In this document: piece after piece, positions 44,569 through 52,671 of the stretch
Numbering within the stretch: the stretch's first letter is position 1
Layout of the letters: each line of letters starts with the position of its first letter
Assembly: GCF_016745425.1 (NCBI RefSeq)
Contig: NZ_JAERVK010000019.1
Coordinates: 38,951-102,950 of the forward strand
DNA: 64,000 nt
Source of the DNA: Candidatus Methylomicrobium oryzae
GTDB taxonomy: Bacteria > Pseudomonadota > Gammaproteobacteria > Methylococcales > Methylomonadaceae
Direction of reading: 5' to 3'
Made by a program: the position numbers and the translations under genes
Notes under the pieces: generated by a model
What the model was told of the DNA's origin: nothing
Seen by the model: the letters and a program-made list of their open reading frames with translations, nothing else
Databases searched by the model: none

Positions 44569-44892
44569 ATGAAAGAGAAACCCATAAATCATCATTCACC
44601 CGAATTTCGGGAACGGGCGGTTCGCACGGTACGGGAGCATCCGGGCGAATACCCTTCGGAAGGGTCTGCAATTCAATCCATTTCTGCCCAGATCGGCTGT
44701 ACGGCGGAGACGTTACGCCGCTGACTCAGGCAATCGCAAAAAGCCAGCAGTGAGGCGAAAGGTTCGATCAGCAGCGAAGCGGAACGCATCAAGGCATGGG
44801 AACGCGAAGTGTGCGAACTGCGACAAGCCAACGCAATCCTGCGCAAGGCGTCGGCGTATTTTGCCTCCGCGGAGCTCGACCGCCGCTTCAAG
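44569..44892 (+). pseudogene. IS3-family orfA, interrupted by an in-frame stop
   Basis: The frame starts [20 protein letters not shown] and reads as the helix-turn-helix OrfA of IS3 elements through [13 protein letters not shown], where a TGA (44719-44721) stands at the position of the highly conserved Trp. The rest of OrfA continues in the same frame after the stop ([20 protein letters not shown], then [18 protein letters not shown]). The normal stop at the end of orfA is also missing and the frame runs on to 45165. Confidence 0.8.
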
Positions 44893-45794
44893 CCAGGAAG
44901 GCATTTATTGATGAGCATCGTGATGATTACGGGGTCGAGCCGATCTGCAAGGTGTTGCCGATTGCCCCGTCGACGTATTACCTGCATGCGGCACGTCGGG
45001 CCAAGCCTGAGCTGCGCGCTGTCCGAGCCCGAAGCGACGAGGTGCGGGGTCAACAGATTCGTCGGGTCTGGGAAGCGCATTTCCAAGCTTACGGTGCGCG
45101 CAAAGTCTGGCGTCAATTGCCGCGTGAAGGCTTTTCTCTGGCGCGTTGCACGGTCGAGCGCCTGATGCGGAAAATGGAACTGAAAGGGATCGTACGCGGC
45201 AAAACGGTCAAAACGACGATCAGCGATGCCGACGCCGCGTGCCCTTTGGATCGCGTCAATCGGCAGTTCAGCGCCGAGCGGCCGAGTGCGTGGGTAGTGG
45301 CGGATTTTACCTATGCCAGAACCTGGCAAGGCTTCGTTTATGTCGCTTTCGTGATCGATGTCTTTGCCCGTTATATGGTCGGCTGGAAAGTCTCTGCTTC
45401 TGCACAGACTTTTGTCCTGGATGCCTTGGAGCAGGCTCTCTATGACCGCCAACCCGCCGGAGAGGGGCGCCTGCTCCACCCTAGCGGCCGCGGCGGGCAG
45501 TACGTTTCGATCCGCTCTACCGAGCGTTTGGCAGAAGCCGGCGTTGAGGCTTCGGTGGGTAGCGTAGGTGACTCCTATGATAATGCCCTGGCCGAAACCC
45601 TCAATGGGCTGTATAAAGCCGAGGTGATTCACCGGCAATCCTGGAAAACCCGCGAAGCCGTGGCGCTGGCCACTTTGACCTGGGGCGACGGGTTTAATCA
45701 TCGGCGGCTGCTGGGTTCGAGCGGCAATCGCCCTCCCGCTGAAGCCGAAGCCAGGCATGATCGACAACTTTCCGAGTCGGCGCTTGTCGCATGA
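44796..45794 (+). pseudogene. IS3-family orfB (DDE integrase-type transposase), catalytic Asp lost
   Basis: About 310 residues of integrase-fold OrfB. Family sequence is obvious: [20 protein letters not shown], an HTH_21 domain, then the rve domain with WVVADFTYARTWQGFVYVAF (first Asp), SVGSVGDSYDNALAETLNGL (third acidic residue, Glu) and YKAEVIHR. The second Asp, normally in HSDRGSQYVS, is Gly: the codons read HPSGRGGQYVS (GGC for GAC). The C-terminus (GDGFNHRRLLGSSGNRPPAE) is also atypical. The protein is full length but should be inactive in the DDE sense. Confidence 0.85.
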
Positions 45795-45994
45795 CTCACA
45801 ACCCACAGCCTCCGAGAAAACCGGGGCGGTTCACTTGAATTTTTTTTCGGATAGCGTGCGTGGTCGTGGCGCTTCCGTGGAGTATTTGTCCCGTCGCTTT
45901 TCCTCTTTCAGTTGGGAATAGGTTACACCATTTATATGTGGGACTAAACACCTAATCATTTGAATATTGAGAGAATTGTCTTGCTGTCTTCTCT

Positions 45995-46372
45995 CTATTT
46001 TTTTTGCATCAGATCTTTTAATCCCGCAAACGGATTGTGCGTAGCGGCAGGGGATGAGGTTTTTAGGGTCGGCGAGCTGCCGAAGCGCATTTCCTCGTAA
46101 CGGGAGTGTTCGTTGTCGTGGCAATAAACGCACAGCAATTCCCAGTTGCTGCCATCCGGAGGATTGTTGTCGTGGTTGTGATCCTTGTGATGAACAGTCA
46201 ATTCGCTGAGATTTCTGGATGTAAATTCCCGCGCGCAACGGCCGCAAATCCACGGATACATCTTGATCGCCCGTTCCCGGTAGGTGGCTTCCTTAAGTTG
46301 TTGATTGCGTTTGACCTCGGCGATGAATTGATCCATTTTATCTTTGTCGAGGGTTGTTTTTTTTATAGTCAC
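45995..46372 (-). CDS. yajD: YajD-type HNH nuclease
   Basis: A 125-residue HNH-family protein. The zinc-binding and catalytic region is YPWICGRCAREFTSRNLSEL, then TVHHKDHNHDNNPPDGSNWE and LLCVYCHDNEHSRYEE: two CxxC zinc pairs, the HH/N/H catalytic pattern, and the family-specific NNPxDGSNWELLC. The C-terminal NPFAGLKDLM matches the end of E. coli YajD. I chose the GTG at 46372 because the frame upstream of it is not protein-like. The E. coli homologue has no well-defined role. It is the first intact gene right of the IS/toxin debris. Confidence 0.9.
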   Translation of the reverse strand: MTIKKTTLDKDKMDQFIAEVKRNQQLKEATYRERAIKMYPWICGRCAREFTSRNLSELTVHHKDHNHDNNPPDGSNWELLCVYCHDNEHSRYEEMRFGSSPTLKTSSPAATHNPFAGLKDLMQKK

Positions 46373-46632
46373 GGCAAAAAATCTCCGAAAAGGCGGATAA
46401 AACGAAAAAGGAATGCTTTTTCCGGACATGCGGGATTGCGGGATGGGCAAAATCGCAGCGTCGCGTTGTCAATGGGCATGCCGTTTGGCCGGCGCTTCGA
46501 ATGTTCCTGCTACCGCTGAGCAAAAAGTATTCCTGTCCTGTATTAAAAATAACAGGCAAACATCAGGCATGCAACGCATTTTAAATAGCTATGTCCGGTT
46601 GGATAGAGACGAATCTATTGGTCCGGTCCAAG

Positions 46633-47088
46633 CTAGGCGATGACGGTTGTCTCGATGTTTTCGGAACTGAACCGGTAGTTCTTATTCAGGCAGTGTTCCA
46701 GCCATTTTTGCAGAAAGTAATTCAAGCGCCATTTATAATTCATGATTTCCAGGCTCAGGCCGGGGTTCCTGTAGACCTTGGCGACGGCGGCGCGGGCATG
46801 GTCGCTAATCACTTCGGCCAGCTGCAGGTCCAGATAAAGCCGTATTGTCACGGCGGGTTCCAGAAACTCTTCCAGATTCCGTTTGAAACTGTGGCTTAAC
46901 AGGATCGTCAGCGTATAGGGCGAGCGTTCGAGCACTTCGAGATGGAGGGCGGAACTGTTGTCGGCGACGCCGATCGCGGTATCGCGGCAGTCGAACAGAT
47001 GCGGAATCAAACGCAGGAGTTTCTGGTAATTGGCGGCGCAGATCTGTTCGAGGCAGAAGGACTTATTGACGGGATTCAGTTGACTCAT
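46633..47088 (-). CDS. yqiB: DUF1249 family protein (YqiB-like)
   Basis: A 151-residue cytoplasmic protein of the DUF1249 family. The N-terminal CAANYQKLLRLIPHLFDC and later segments LHLEVLERSPYTLTILLSHS and RLYLDLQLAEVISDHARAAV with KWRLNYFLQKWLEHCL match E. coli YqiB. No catalytic residues are known. The ATG overlaps the queD stop by four bases, so it is the last gene of a PilZ-queD-yqiB operon. Function unknown. Confidence 0.9.
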   Translation of the reverse strand: MSQLNPVNKSFCLEQICAANYQKLLRLIPHLFDCRDTAIGVADNSSALHLEVLERSPYTLTILLSHSFKRNLEEFLEPAVTIRLYLDLQLAEVISDHARAAVAKVYRNPGLSLEIMNYKWRLNYFLQKWLEHCLNKNYRFSSENIETTVIA

Positions 47089-47501
47089 AATCGTGGCGAA
47101 TCTTCGCTGTAGCAGGCATAGGCGCTGGCGGTTTCCCAGAGCACGACTTGCGCGACATTCAATCCGGCCTGCTGAAGATAGCGGTAAATCATTTTGCTGA
47201 GCACTTCGGCGGTCGGATGTTCGTCGAGGGCCAGAAAGCGTTCGTTGTTCGCGATCAGCATCGGGATGATCGGATCGTCCTTGTGCAGTAAAAAGTTATG
47301 ATCGAGATATTGATCGATATAGGCTTCGACAGCGTCCCTGAGGTCCGAAAAATCACAGACCATTCCTTGATCGTTAAGCTGTTCCTGCCTGATTGAAATC
47401 GAGGCCTTGACGCTGTGCCCGTGCAGATGGCGGCATTTGCCGGGATGGTTCATCAACCGGTGCCCGTAACAGAAATAGACCTCTTTGGTGATGGTGTACA
47501 T
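47085..47501 (-). CDS. queD: 6-carboxy-5,6,7,8-tetrahydropterin synthase
   Basis: A 138-residue enzyme of the PTPS/QueD family that converts dihydroneopterin triphosphate to 6-carboxytetrahydropterin in 7-deazaguanine (queuosine) synthesis. The zinc histidines and catalytic Cys are in CYGHRLMNHPGKCRHLHGHS (Cys in GKC, His in GHR and HLHGH). A DFSDLRDAVEAYIDQYLDHN segment holds the second catalytic His/Asp region, and the end has EHPTAEVLSKMI and LWETASAYACY. I chose the ATG at 47501 (MYTITKEVYF), 5 bp after the PilZ gene's stop; an ATG at 47513 is possible. The frame further upstream belongs to the PilZ gene. Other queuosine genes are not in the window. Confidence 0.93.
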   Translation of the reverse strand: MYTITKEVYFCYGHRLMNHPGKCRHLHGHSVKASISIRQEQLNDQGMVCDFSDLRDAVEAYIDQYLDHNFLLHKDDPIIPMLIANNERFLALDEHPTAEVLSKMIYRYLQQAGLNVAQVVLWETASAYACYSEDSPRL

Positions 47502-47506
47502 GTCAA

Positions 47507-47803
47507 TCAACATCCTTTGATGCTTTTGATCGCCGCGGCGATTTCGAAGCCGCGGCCGGTTAAGGGGATACAGCGGACGATTTCGATGAAGGCGGTAACC
47601 GGAGGGCCGAGCGGGCTTTTGACGACGTGTATCTTTGCGGCTTTGCCCAGCGGCAGCGCCTCGGGGAGGACAAAAGAGACGCCCGCGCCGCTGATGGTTT
47701 TGCAATGGCCTACGAGTTGTTCGGTCGAACCGGCCAGTTTGACGACGATTTCGCCGCCGCTCGTCAGTCGCGCGTGATGACGTTGTTCATTCGGATCGGG
47801 CAA
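47507..47803 (-). CDS. Single-domain PilZ protein
   Basis: A 98-residue protein that is essentially one PilZ domain, the common c-di-GMP receptor fold. The RxxxR-type N-terminal motif appears as EQRHHARL, and the D/NxSxxG strand as CKTISGAGVSFVL, with Thr for the usual Asp, so c-di-GMP binding is possible but the second motif is imperfect. The remainder forms the expected beta strands (AAKIHVVKSP; FIEIVRCIPLTGRGFEIAAA). It is the first gene of the queD-yqiB operon; that pairing has no evident functional reason. Confidence 0.85.
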   Translation of the reverse strand: MPDPNEQRHHARLTSGGEIVVKLAGSTEQLVGHCKTISGAGVSFVLPEALPLGKAAKIHVVKSPLGPPVTAFIEIVRCIPLTGRGFEIAAAIKSIKGC

Positions 47804-48112
47804 AATTTATAACCTGGATTGAGTGGTAAAACAAAGGAATTCGGAAAACGCGGTGGTTTTACTGTACCCAGCTTAGCAAAAATCAACCGGAAAAGAAAAG
47901 CCTCTTCGTGCGTGCCGGCCTGGTCCGCCTATTTTGCCGGTATTTGGCCTGCAAAAGGGCCGGAATTTCGGTAAGATGTGCAGCCTGACCCGCTGCCGTT
48001 CGGCTTGAAGGCCGCGCCGTGCCCGGGAGGCTCCATAGCCGTATACGGGGGACGGCCGGCGCCGAGTGTGCGGGGGCGTAAATAACAAACGAAGATCATC
48101 GAGTGGGTATCA
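47804..48112. other. Divergent promoter region between PilZ and trpS
   Basis: About 310 bp. I see no gene, tRNA or clear riboswitch. GAGTGGG seven to thirteen bases before the trpS ATG is the only likely ribosome-binding site. Confidence 0.5.
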
Positions 48113-49126
48113 ATGACGAAAGCAACGGTATTAACAGGCATTACGACCACGGGTACGCCGCACCTGGGCAATTATGTCGGCGCGATTCGGCCGGCGATCG
48201 CGGCGAGCAAGAACGACAATGTCGCGCCTTTTTATTTTCTGGCTGATTATCATGCATTGATCAAATGCCAGGAGCCGGACAGGGTACGGCAGTCCAGCCG
48301 TGAAATCGCCGCGACCTGGCTTGCCTTGGGCCTTGATACCTCGAATGCGGTTTTTTACCGCCAGTCGGACGTTCCCGAGATCCTGGAATTGACCTGGATT
48401 TTGACCTGTGTAACCGCCAAAGGTTTGATGAACCGGGCGCATGCCTACAAGGCCGCCGTGGCCGAGAATGAACAAGGGGGCGAAAAGGATCCGGATAAGG
48501 GGATCACGATGGGGCTGTTCAGTTATCCGATTCTGATGGCGGCCGATATTCTAATGTTCAAGGCCGACAAGGTGCCGGTCGGCAAGGATCAGATTCAGCA
48601 TATCGAAATGGCGCGGGACATCGCGGCGCGCTTCAACCACATTTACGGTGAGCATTTTACCTTGCCCGAAGCGGTGGTCGAGGAGCACGGCGCGACCTTG
48701 CTGGGACTTGACGGACGCAAGATGAGCAAGAGCTACAACAACACGATACCGCTGTTCGAACCCGAGAAAAAACTCAGAAAGCTGATCAACAAGATCAAGA
48801 CCAATTCGCTGGAGCCGGGCGAGCCCAAAGACCCGGATACCTGCACGCTGTTCAGTGTTTACAAAGCCTTTGCCACCCAGGCCGAAGTCGCCGAAATACG
48901 GCAGCGTTATGCGGACGGCATCGGCTGGGGCGAGATGAAACAGGTATTGTTCGAATACATCAACGAGCATATCGCCCCCGCCCGAGAGCGGTACGAGGCG
49001 TTGATGCAGGCGCCGGACCATATCGAGCAGCAGTTACAGGAGGGAGCGCGGAAGGCGCGCGCGATCAGTGTTCCGTTCCTGAAGGAATTGCGCGAAGCGG
49101 TCGGTATTTCCAGGATAGCGGTGTGA
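48113..49126 (+). CDS. trpS: Tryptophanyl-tRNA synthetase
   Basis: A 337-residue class Ic aminoacyl-tRNA synthetase. The HIGH-like motif is [13 protein letters not shown] near residue 13, and the KMSKS loop is [17 protein letters not shown] near residue 200. The signature [20 protein letters not shown] and [16 protein letters not shown] between them is typical of bacterial TrpRS. Length matches the family. The stop overlaps the GTG start of the next gene by four bases. Confidence 0.97.
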   Translation: MTKATVLTGITTTGTPHLGNYVGAIRPAIAASKNDNVAPFYFLADYHALIKCQEPDRVRQSSREIAATWLALGLDTSNAVFYRQSDVPEILELTWILTCVTAKGLMNRAHAYKAAVAENEQGGEKDPDKGITMGLFSYPILMAADILMFKADKVPVGKDQIQHIEMARDIAARFNHIYGEHFTLPEAVVEEHGATLLGLDGRKMSKSYNNTIPLFEPEKKLRKLINKIKTNSLEPGEPKDPDTCTLFSVYKAFATQAEVAEIRQRYADGIGWGEMKQVLFEYINEHIAPARERYEALMQAPDHIEQQLQEGARKARAISVPFLKELREAVGISRIAV

Positions 49127-49839
49127 ACGACATTACCTTCAGCAACTGGCTGCGGGAGTCCCTGCAGTTTATCGGCCGCGGCCCCGGCATCTGGTTCGGT
49201 TGTTGCCTGGCGATCGGTTTGCTGATGCTGCTGGGGCATATCTCTTTGGCGCTGGGCGTGTTCGCGTCGGTTGTCAGCCTGTTCGTCGGTGTCGGCGTGG
49301 CGAAATATATCGACCTGAAATACAGCGCGGATAACCCGGTACCGTTGTCGTGGGCAATCAAAAAAAGCCTGCCGCTGGCCATCCTGGCGGCAGGCGCCCT
49401 GGTTTTTTTCTGGGGCGTTTTCAGGACGGTTGCAGGCGTCACCGCCGGCGACTGGCAGAACATCGCCAAGTTTTTCTTCGACTGGGAGTACACGCCGGAA
49501 AACCTGCAGCGGCAAACGATGCGCGAGTTGGCGATCTGGCTGTTCGGCTATGCGAACGTCGCACTGATGTTTTGCCTGTTGATGCTGAACAGCTTCGCGA
49601 GCTGGTTCAGCTATCCGCTGATGCTGTTCAGAAATTATCGTTGGAGCGCGGCGAAAGAGGAGGGGAGACAAGTGCTTTCCCGGCACGCGAATGCGTTCTA
49701 CAAGATGCAGGGTTTCATTTTCCTGCAGGCGATGCTTTGCCTGTCCGTGACGCCTTTCTTGACGCCGGTCCTTTATATGCTGACGTCGACAATGATGTAT
49801 GTGTCTTACCAGAGTTTGTTCGGGGCCAAGACCAAGTAA
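49123..49839 (+). CDS. Integral membrane protein of unknown function
   Basis: A 238-residue protein with about five or six hydrophobic segments (for example [20 protein letters not shown], then [35 protein letters not shown] and [19 protein letters not shown]). The layout resembles the BPSS1780-type membrane family, but this is by pattern alone. It is translationally coupled to trpS through a GTG start. No catalytic motif is seen. A palindromic repeat at 49896-49928 may terminate it. Confidence 0.75.
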   Translation: MNDITFSNWLRESLQFIGRGPGIWFGCCLAIGLLMLLGHISLALGVFASVVSLFVGVGVAKYIDLKYSADNPVPLSWAIKKSLPLAILAAGALVFFWGVFRTVAGVTAGDWQNIAKFFFDWEYTPENLQRQTMRELAIWLFGYANVALMFCLLMLNSFASWFSYPLMLFRNYRWSAAKEEGRQVLSRHANAFYKMQGFIFLQAMLCLSVTPFLTPVLYMLTSTMMYVSYQSLFGAKTK

Positions 49840-49895
49840 AAAGCGTTAAATGCAACCAAGGATTTGGCCGATATTAATTTCCTGGTATGAGGGGT

Positions 49896-49928
49896 AGACC
49901 AGCCAGGTTTTTAAAACCCGGCAGGTCT
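49896..49928. repeat. 33-bp palindrome, copy 2
   Basis: A diverged copy of the element at 22628-22660 (AGACCAGCCAGGTTTTT...GGCAGGTCT), still an inverted repeat, between convergent genes. Confidence 0.75.
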
Positions 49929-49968
49929 TGGGCCGTGAAGTGGTTTGGAGCCGAATCCTAACTTCTCG

Positions 49969-50544
49969 TCAGATTTTTTCGAACAGCGGAAAGGATTGCT
50001 GCAGCGTGGGCAACTGTTCCGCCGGCAGTTCGAGCACAAGGTTGATCTGCTCGGCAAACTGCTGATCGACGATACGCCCATTCAGCTTTTTGAGCAGATA
50101 TTCGAGAGGCTGCAGCTGGCTGTACGTCACCGATAATTTGACATTGGCCATCTCGATAAAAGGTTCGATGTCGGCTTCGTCGATCACCCGCTTGGCTGCG
50201 TTCCCGTAAGCGCGGGTCAAGCCGCCGGCACCGAGCTTGATGCCTCCGAAATAGCGGACCACCACCAGCAGCACGTCGATCAGATTTTTGCCTTCCAGAT
50301 GTTGAAAAATCGGTTTTCCGGCCGTGCCGGACGGCTCGCCGGCGTCGTGGAACCGGTAGACGAAGCCTTGCGGCGTCCTCAGGCGGTAAGCGTAAACGAC
50401 ATGCGTGGCGTCGGAGTATTCGCCATGCAGACGGTGCAGGTGCCGGGCGACCGTTTGCTCGTCCCGGCATGGAAAAATCATCGCGATGAATCGCGACTTT
50501 TTGATGTTGTCTTCAATCGTGTGTTGAGATTTGACACAATACAA
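49969..50544 (-). CDS. YigZ/IMPACT family protein
   Basis: A 191-residue protein of the UPF0029/IMPACT family. The N-terminal domain has KSQHTIEDNIKKSRFIAMIF, THVVYAYRL and the diagnostic RFHDAGEPSGTAGKPIF, followed by VLLVVVRYFGGIKLGAGGL. The C-terminal part is the small DUF1949-type domain. E. coli YigZ is thought to act in nucleic-acid or translation-related control, but the activity is not settled. It is divergent from glcD, with 32 bp between the starts. Confidence 0.92.
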   Translation of the reverse strand: MYCVKSQHTIEDNIKKSRFIAMIFPCRDEQTVARHLHRLHGEYSDATHVVYAYRLRTPQGFVYRFHDAGEPSGTAGKPIFQHLEGKNLIDVLLVVVRYFGGIKLGAGGLTRAYGNAAKRVIDEADIEPFIEMANVKLSVTYSQLQPLEYLLKKLNGRIVDQQFAEQINLVLELPAEQLPTLQQSFPLFEKI

Positions 50545-50576
50545 GGATCACTCCGAATCTGGACCGCAAACCGCGT

Positions 50577-52076
50577 ATGATAACAACACATCCGCACCCT
50601 TCCGAAAAAATTCACCATCAGGTCGACCGCAACCGCCTGCTTGAAGAATTCCGGCGCCTGTTACCGCCCGCGTCGATTTTGACCGAGGCCGAAGCGCTAC
50701 GCCCTTACGAATGCGACGGCTTGTCAATGTACCGCTGCCTTCCCTGGGTGGTGCTGTTGCCGGAGAACGTGGAACAGATTCAACGGATCATGAAAATTTG
50801 TAGCCGCCACGGCGTGCCGGTCGTGGCCAGAGGAGGAGGAACCGGGCTGGCCGGGAGCGCCTTGCCGCTGGAAAACGGGGTGCTGCTGGTTTTATCCAAA
50901 CTGAACAGGATCCTCGAACTCGATCCCGCTAATCGGCTGGCCAGAGTGCAGCCCGGCGTGCGCAATATTGTGGTCTCGGAAGCGGCGCGGCCTTACGGCT
51001 TGTTTTATGCGCCCGATCCGTCGTCGCAGATTGCCTGTACCCTGGGCGGCAATATCGCGGAAAATGCCGGCGGAGTGCATTGCCTCAAGTACGGCTTGAC
51101 GACCCATAACGTGCTGGAAGTCAGGATCGTGACGATGGACGGCGAGCTGGTGACGCTCGGCAGCGGCGGACTGGATGGGCCGGGGCTTGATTTGCTGGCG
51201 CTGATGGTCGGTTCGGAAGGCCTGCTTGGCATTGCGGTCGAAATCGCCGTCAAGCTGCTGCCGCTGCCTGAGGATACACAAGTCGTGATGGCGGCATTCG
51301 ACGAGGTCGAAAAGGCGGGCCGGGCGGTTTCGGAAATCATTGCGGGAGGCCTGCTGCCCGCTGGCCTGGAGATGATGGACCACGCGATTATCCGGGCGGC
51401 CGAGGATTTTGTCGGAGCCGGTTACCCGGCCGAGGCGGAGGCGATTTTGATCGTCGAATTCGACGGGATGCGGGAGCAGGTCGAAGAGGATTTGGCGCGC
51501 GCGCTCGGCTTGCTGGATGCATGCGGCGCTTATCGGCTCGACGTCGCCGCCACGCCTGCGGACAGGCAGAAATTGTGGGCGGGCCGTAAATCGGCCTTCC
51601 CGGCGGCAGGAAGAATCAGCCCCGATTATTACTGTATGGACGGCACGATTCCGCGCCGTTTTCTGGCCGAAACGCTGAAAAAAATCGCCGACTTATCCCG
51701 GCAGTACGGTTTGGCCGTCGCCAATGTATTTCATGCCGGCGACGGCAATCTGCATCCGCTGATTCTTTACGATGCGGCAAAATCCGGTGAGCTCGCTAGG
51801 GCGGAGCAACTGGGCGGGGCGATCCTGGAGCATTGCATTGCGGTAGGCGGCACGATCACCGGCGAGCATGGCGTCGGCATCGAAAAAATCAATCAGATGT
51901 GCCTGCAGTTTCAGGCAAACGAACTGCAGCAGTTTCAGGCGGTCAAGCGCGCTTTCGACGTGGAGGGGTTATTGAATCCCGGCAAGGCGGTTCCGAGCTT
52001 GCACCGCTGTGCGGAATGGGGAGCGATGCATGTGCATCAGGGCCGCTTGCGTTTTTCGGATATCGAGCGGTTTTAG
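50577..52076 (+). CDS. glcD: Glycolate oxidase FAD-binding subunit GlcD
   Basis: A 499-residue VAO-type FAD-linked oxidase that oxidises glycolate (or D-lactate) to glyoxylate. The PP-loop region is VPVVARGGGTGLAGSALPLE near residue 82; the second FAD segment is CTLGGNIAENAGGVHCLKYG with LGSGGLDGPGLDLLALMVGS. The C-terminal domain holds VANVFHAGDGNLHPLIL and GTITGEHGVGIEKINQMC, where the catalytic His and Glu of this subfamily lie. The usual partners glcE and glcF are not adjacent, so they are either elsewhere or replaced. Together with hyi-glxR it points to glyoxylate/glycolate metabolism. Confidence 0.94.
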   Translation: MITTHPHPSEKIHHQVDRNRLLEEFRRLLPPASILTEAEALRPYECDGLSMYRCLPWVVLLPENVEQIQRIMKICSRHGVPVVARGGGTGLAGSALPLENGVLLVLSKLNRILELDPANRLARVQPGVRNIVVSEAARPYGLFYAPDPSSQIACTLGGNIAENAGGVHCLKYGLTTHNVLEVRIVTMDGELVTLGSGGLDGPGLDLLALMVGSEGLLGIAVEIAVKLLPLPEDTQVVMAAFDEVEKAGRAVSEIIAGGLLPAGLEMMDHAIIRAAEDFVGAGYPAEAEAILIVEFDGMREQVEEDLARALGLLDACGAYRLDVAATPADRQKLWAGRKSAFPAAGRISPDYYCMDGTIPRRFLAETLKKIADLSRQYGLAVANVFHAGDGNLHPLILYDAAKSGELARAEQLGGAILEHCIAVGGTITGEHGVGIEKINQMCLQFQANELQQFQAVKRAFDVEGLLNPGKAVPSLHRCAEWGAMHVHQGRLRFSDIERF

Positions 52077-52119
52077 AAGCAAGGCGATCGGCGAAACCTT
52101 CCGCTGCCAAGGCGAAGGG

Positions 52120-52626
52120 TCAAATCAGTTGACCGAGTCCGAACGCGCCGAGATAGGTCGTTATGAAATACAGCAAAGCCAGCACGATGCTGGCGATCAC
52201 ATTGATTTCGACGACCTTTTTGAAGATGTAGGTAACCAGAGTAAAATCCCAGAAAATCAGCGCAAACAGAAGGTAATAGCTGAACGGATCCTCGCTGACG
52301 GTCACCCAGATCATTACCGGTATGACGAACAGAGCGACCACATTCGCGCAGAGCATCATTGCGGTCGTCACCTGCACGAAACCGTACAGTGTTTTATTGA
52401 AAAACATCATCAGACCGATAAACAGCACGGTTAACCCCGTTTCGAGCGCGACTTCGTAAAACGACTCGATCGGATCGTCGGTCATGTTGGCCTGCAGGAA
52501 ATACTGGACCAGGAAATAAAAAATCAGATTCTGCTTAAAGAAACCGGTCGACCGGGTCAATTCGAGCGGATTGTGCCTAAACCAGCATAAAGGCAGATAC
52601 TGCCTGATGATGTCGACGGTTGCCAT
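52120..52626 (-). CDS. Small integral membrane protein, unknown
   Basis: A 168-residue protein with about four hydrophobic segments (VALETGLTVLFIGLMMFF, VTTAMMLCANVVALFVI, YYLLFALIFWDFTLVTYIF, IASIVLALLYFITTYLG), a pattern like Yip1-type membrane proteins without clear family marks. The N-terminus (MATVDIIRQYLPLCWFRHNP) is soluble. It is convergent with glcD and downstream of the dynamin-like gene, from which it is 45 bp away, so the two may be cotranscribed. Function unknown. Confidence 0.75.
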   Translation of the reverse strand: MATVDIIRQYLPLCWFRHNPLELTRSTGFFKQNLIFYFLVQYFLQANMTDDPIESFYEVALETGLTVLFIGLMMFFNKTLYGFVQVTTAMMLCANVVALFVIPVMIWVTVSEDPFSYYLLFALIFWDFTLVTYIFKKVVEINVIASIVLALLYFITTYLGAFGLGQLI

Positions 52627-52671
52627 GGTGGTACGAACCCGTATGGTACGCTAGCGGCCGATGATGTTTAA

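Larger units (their letters stand above)
44519..45833 (+). mobile_element. IS3-family insertion sequence (1315 bp), degenerate
   Basis: Imperfect 26-bp terminal inverted repeats: left TGAATTGCCCCGGGTTTGAT... at 44519-44544; right, read outward-in on the minus strand, TGAACCGCCCCGGTTTTCTC... at 45808-45833 (about 20 of 26 identical). The element contains the usual orfA and the overlapping orfB in the -1 frame. Flanks show no 3-bp target duplication (ATC left, CTT right) and the AHH toxin does not resume on the right, so a deletion or recombination followed insertion. Both ORFs carry damaging changes, so the copy is probably immobile by itself. Confidence 0.85.

Noticed and set aside
44673..45806. 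377-codon minus frame across the IS
   Set aside because: Mirror of the transposase gene; no family pattern.
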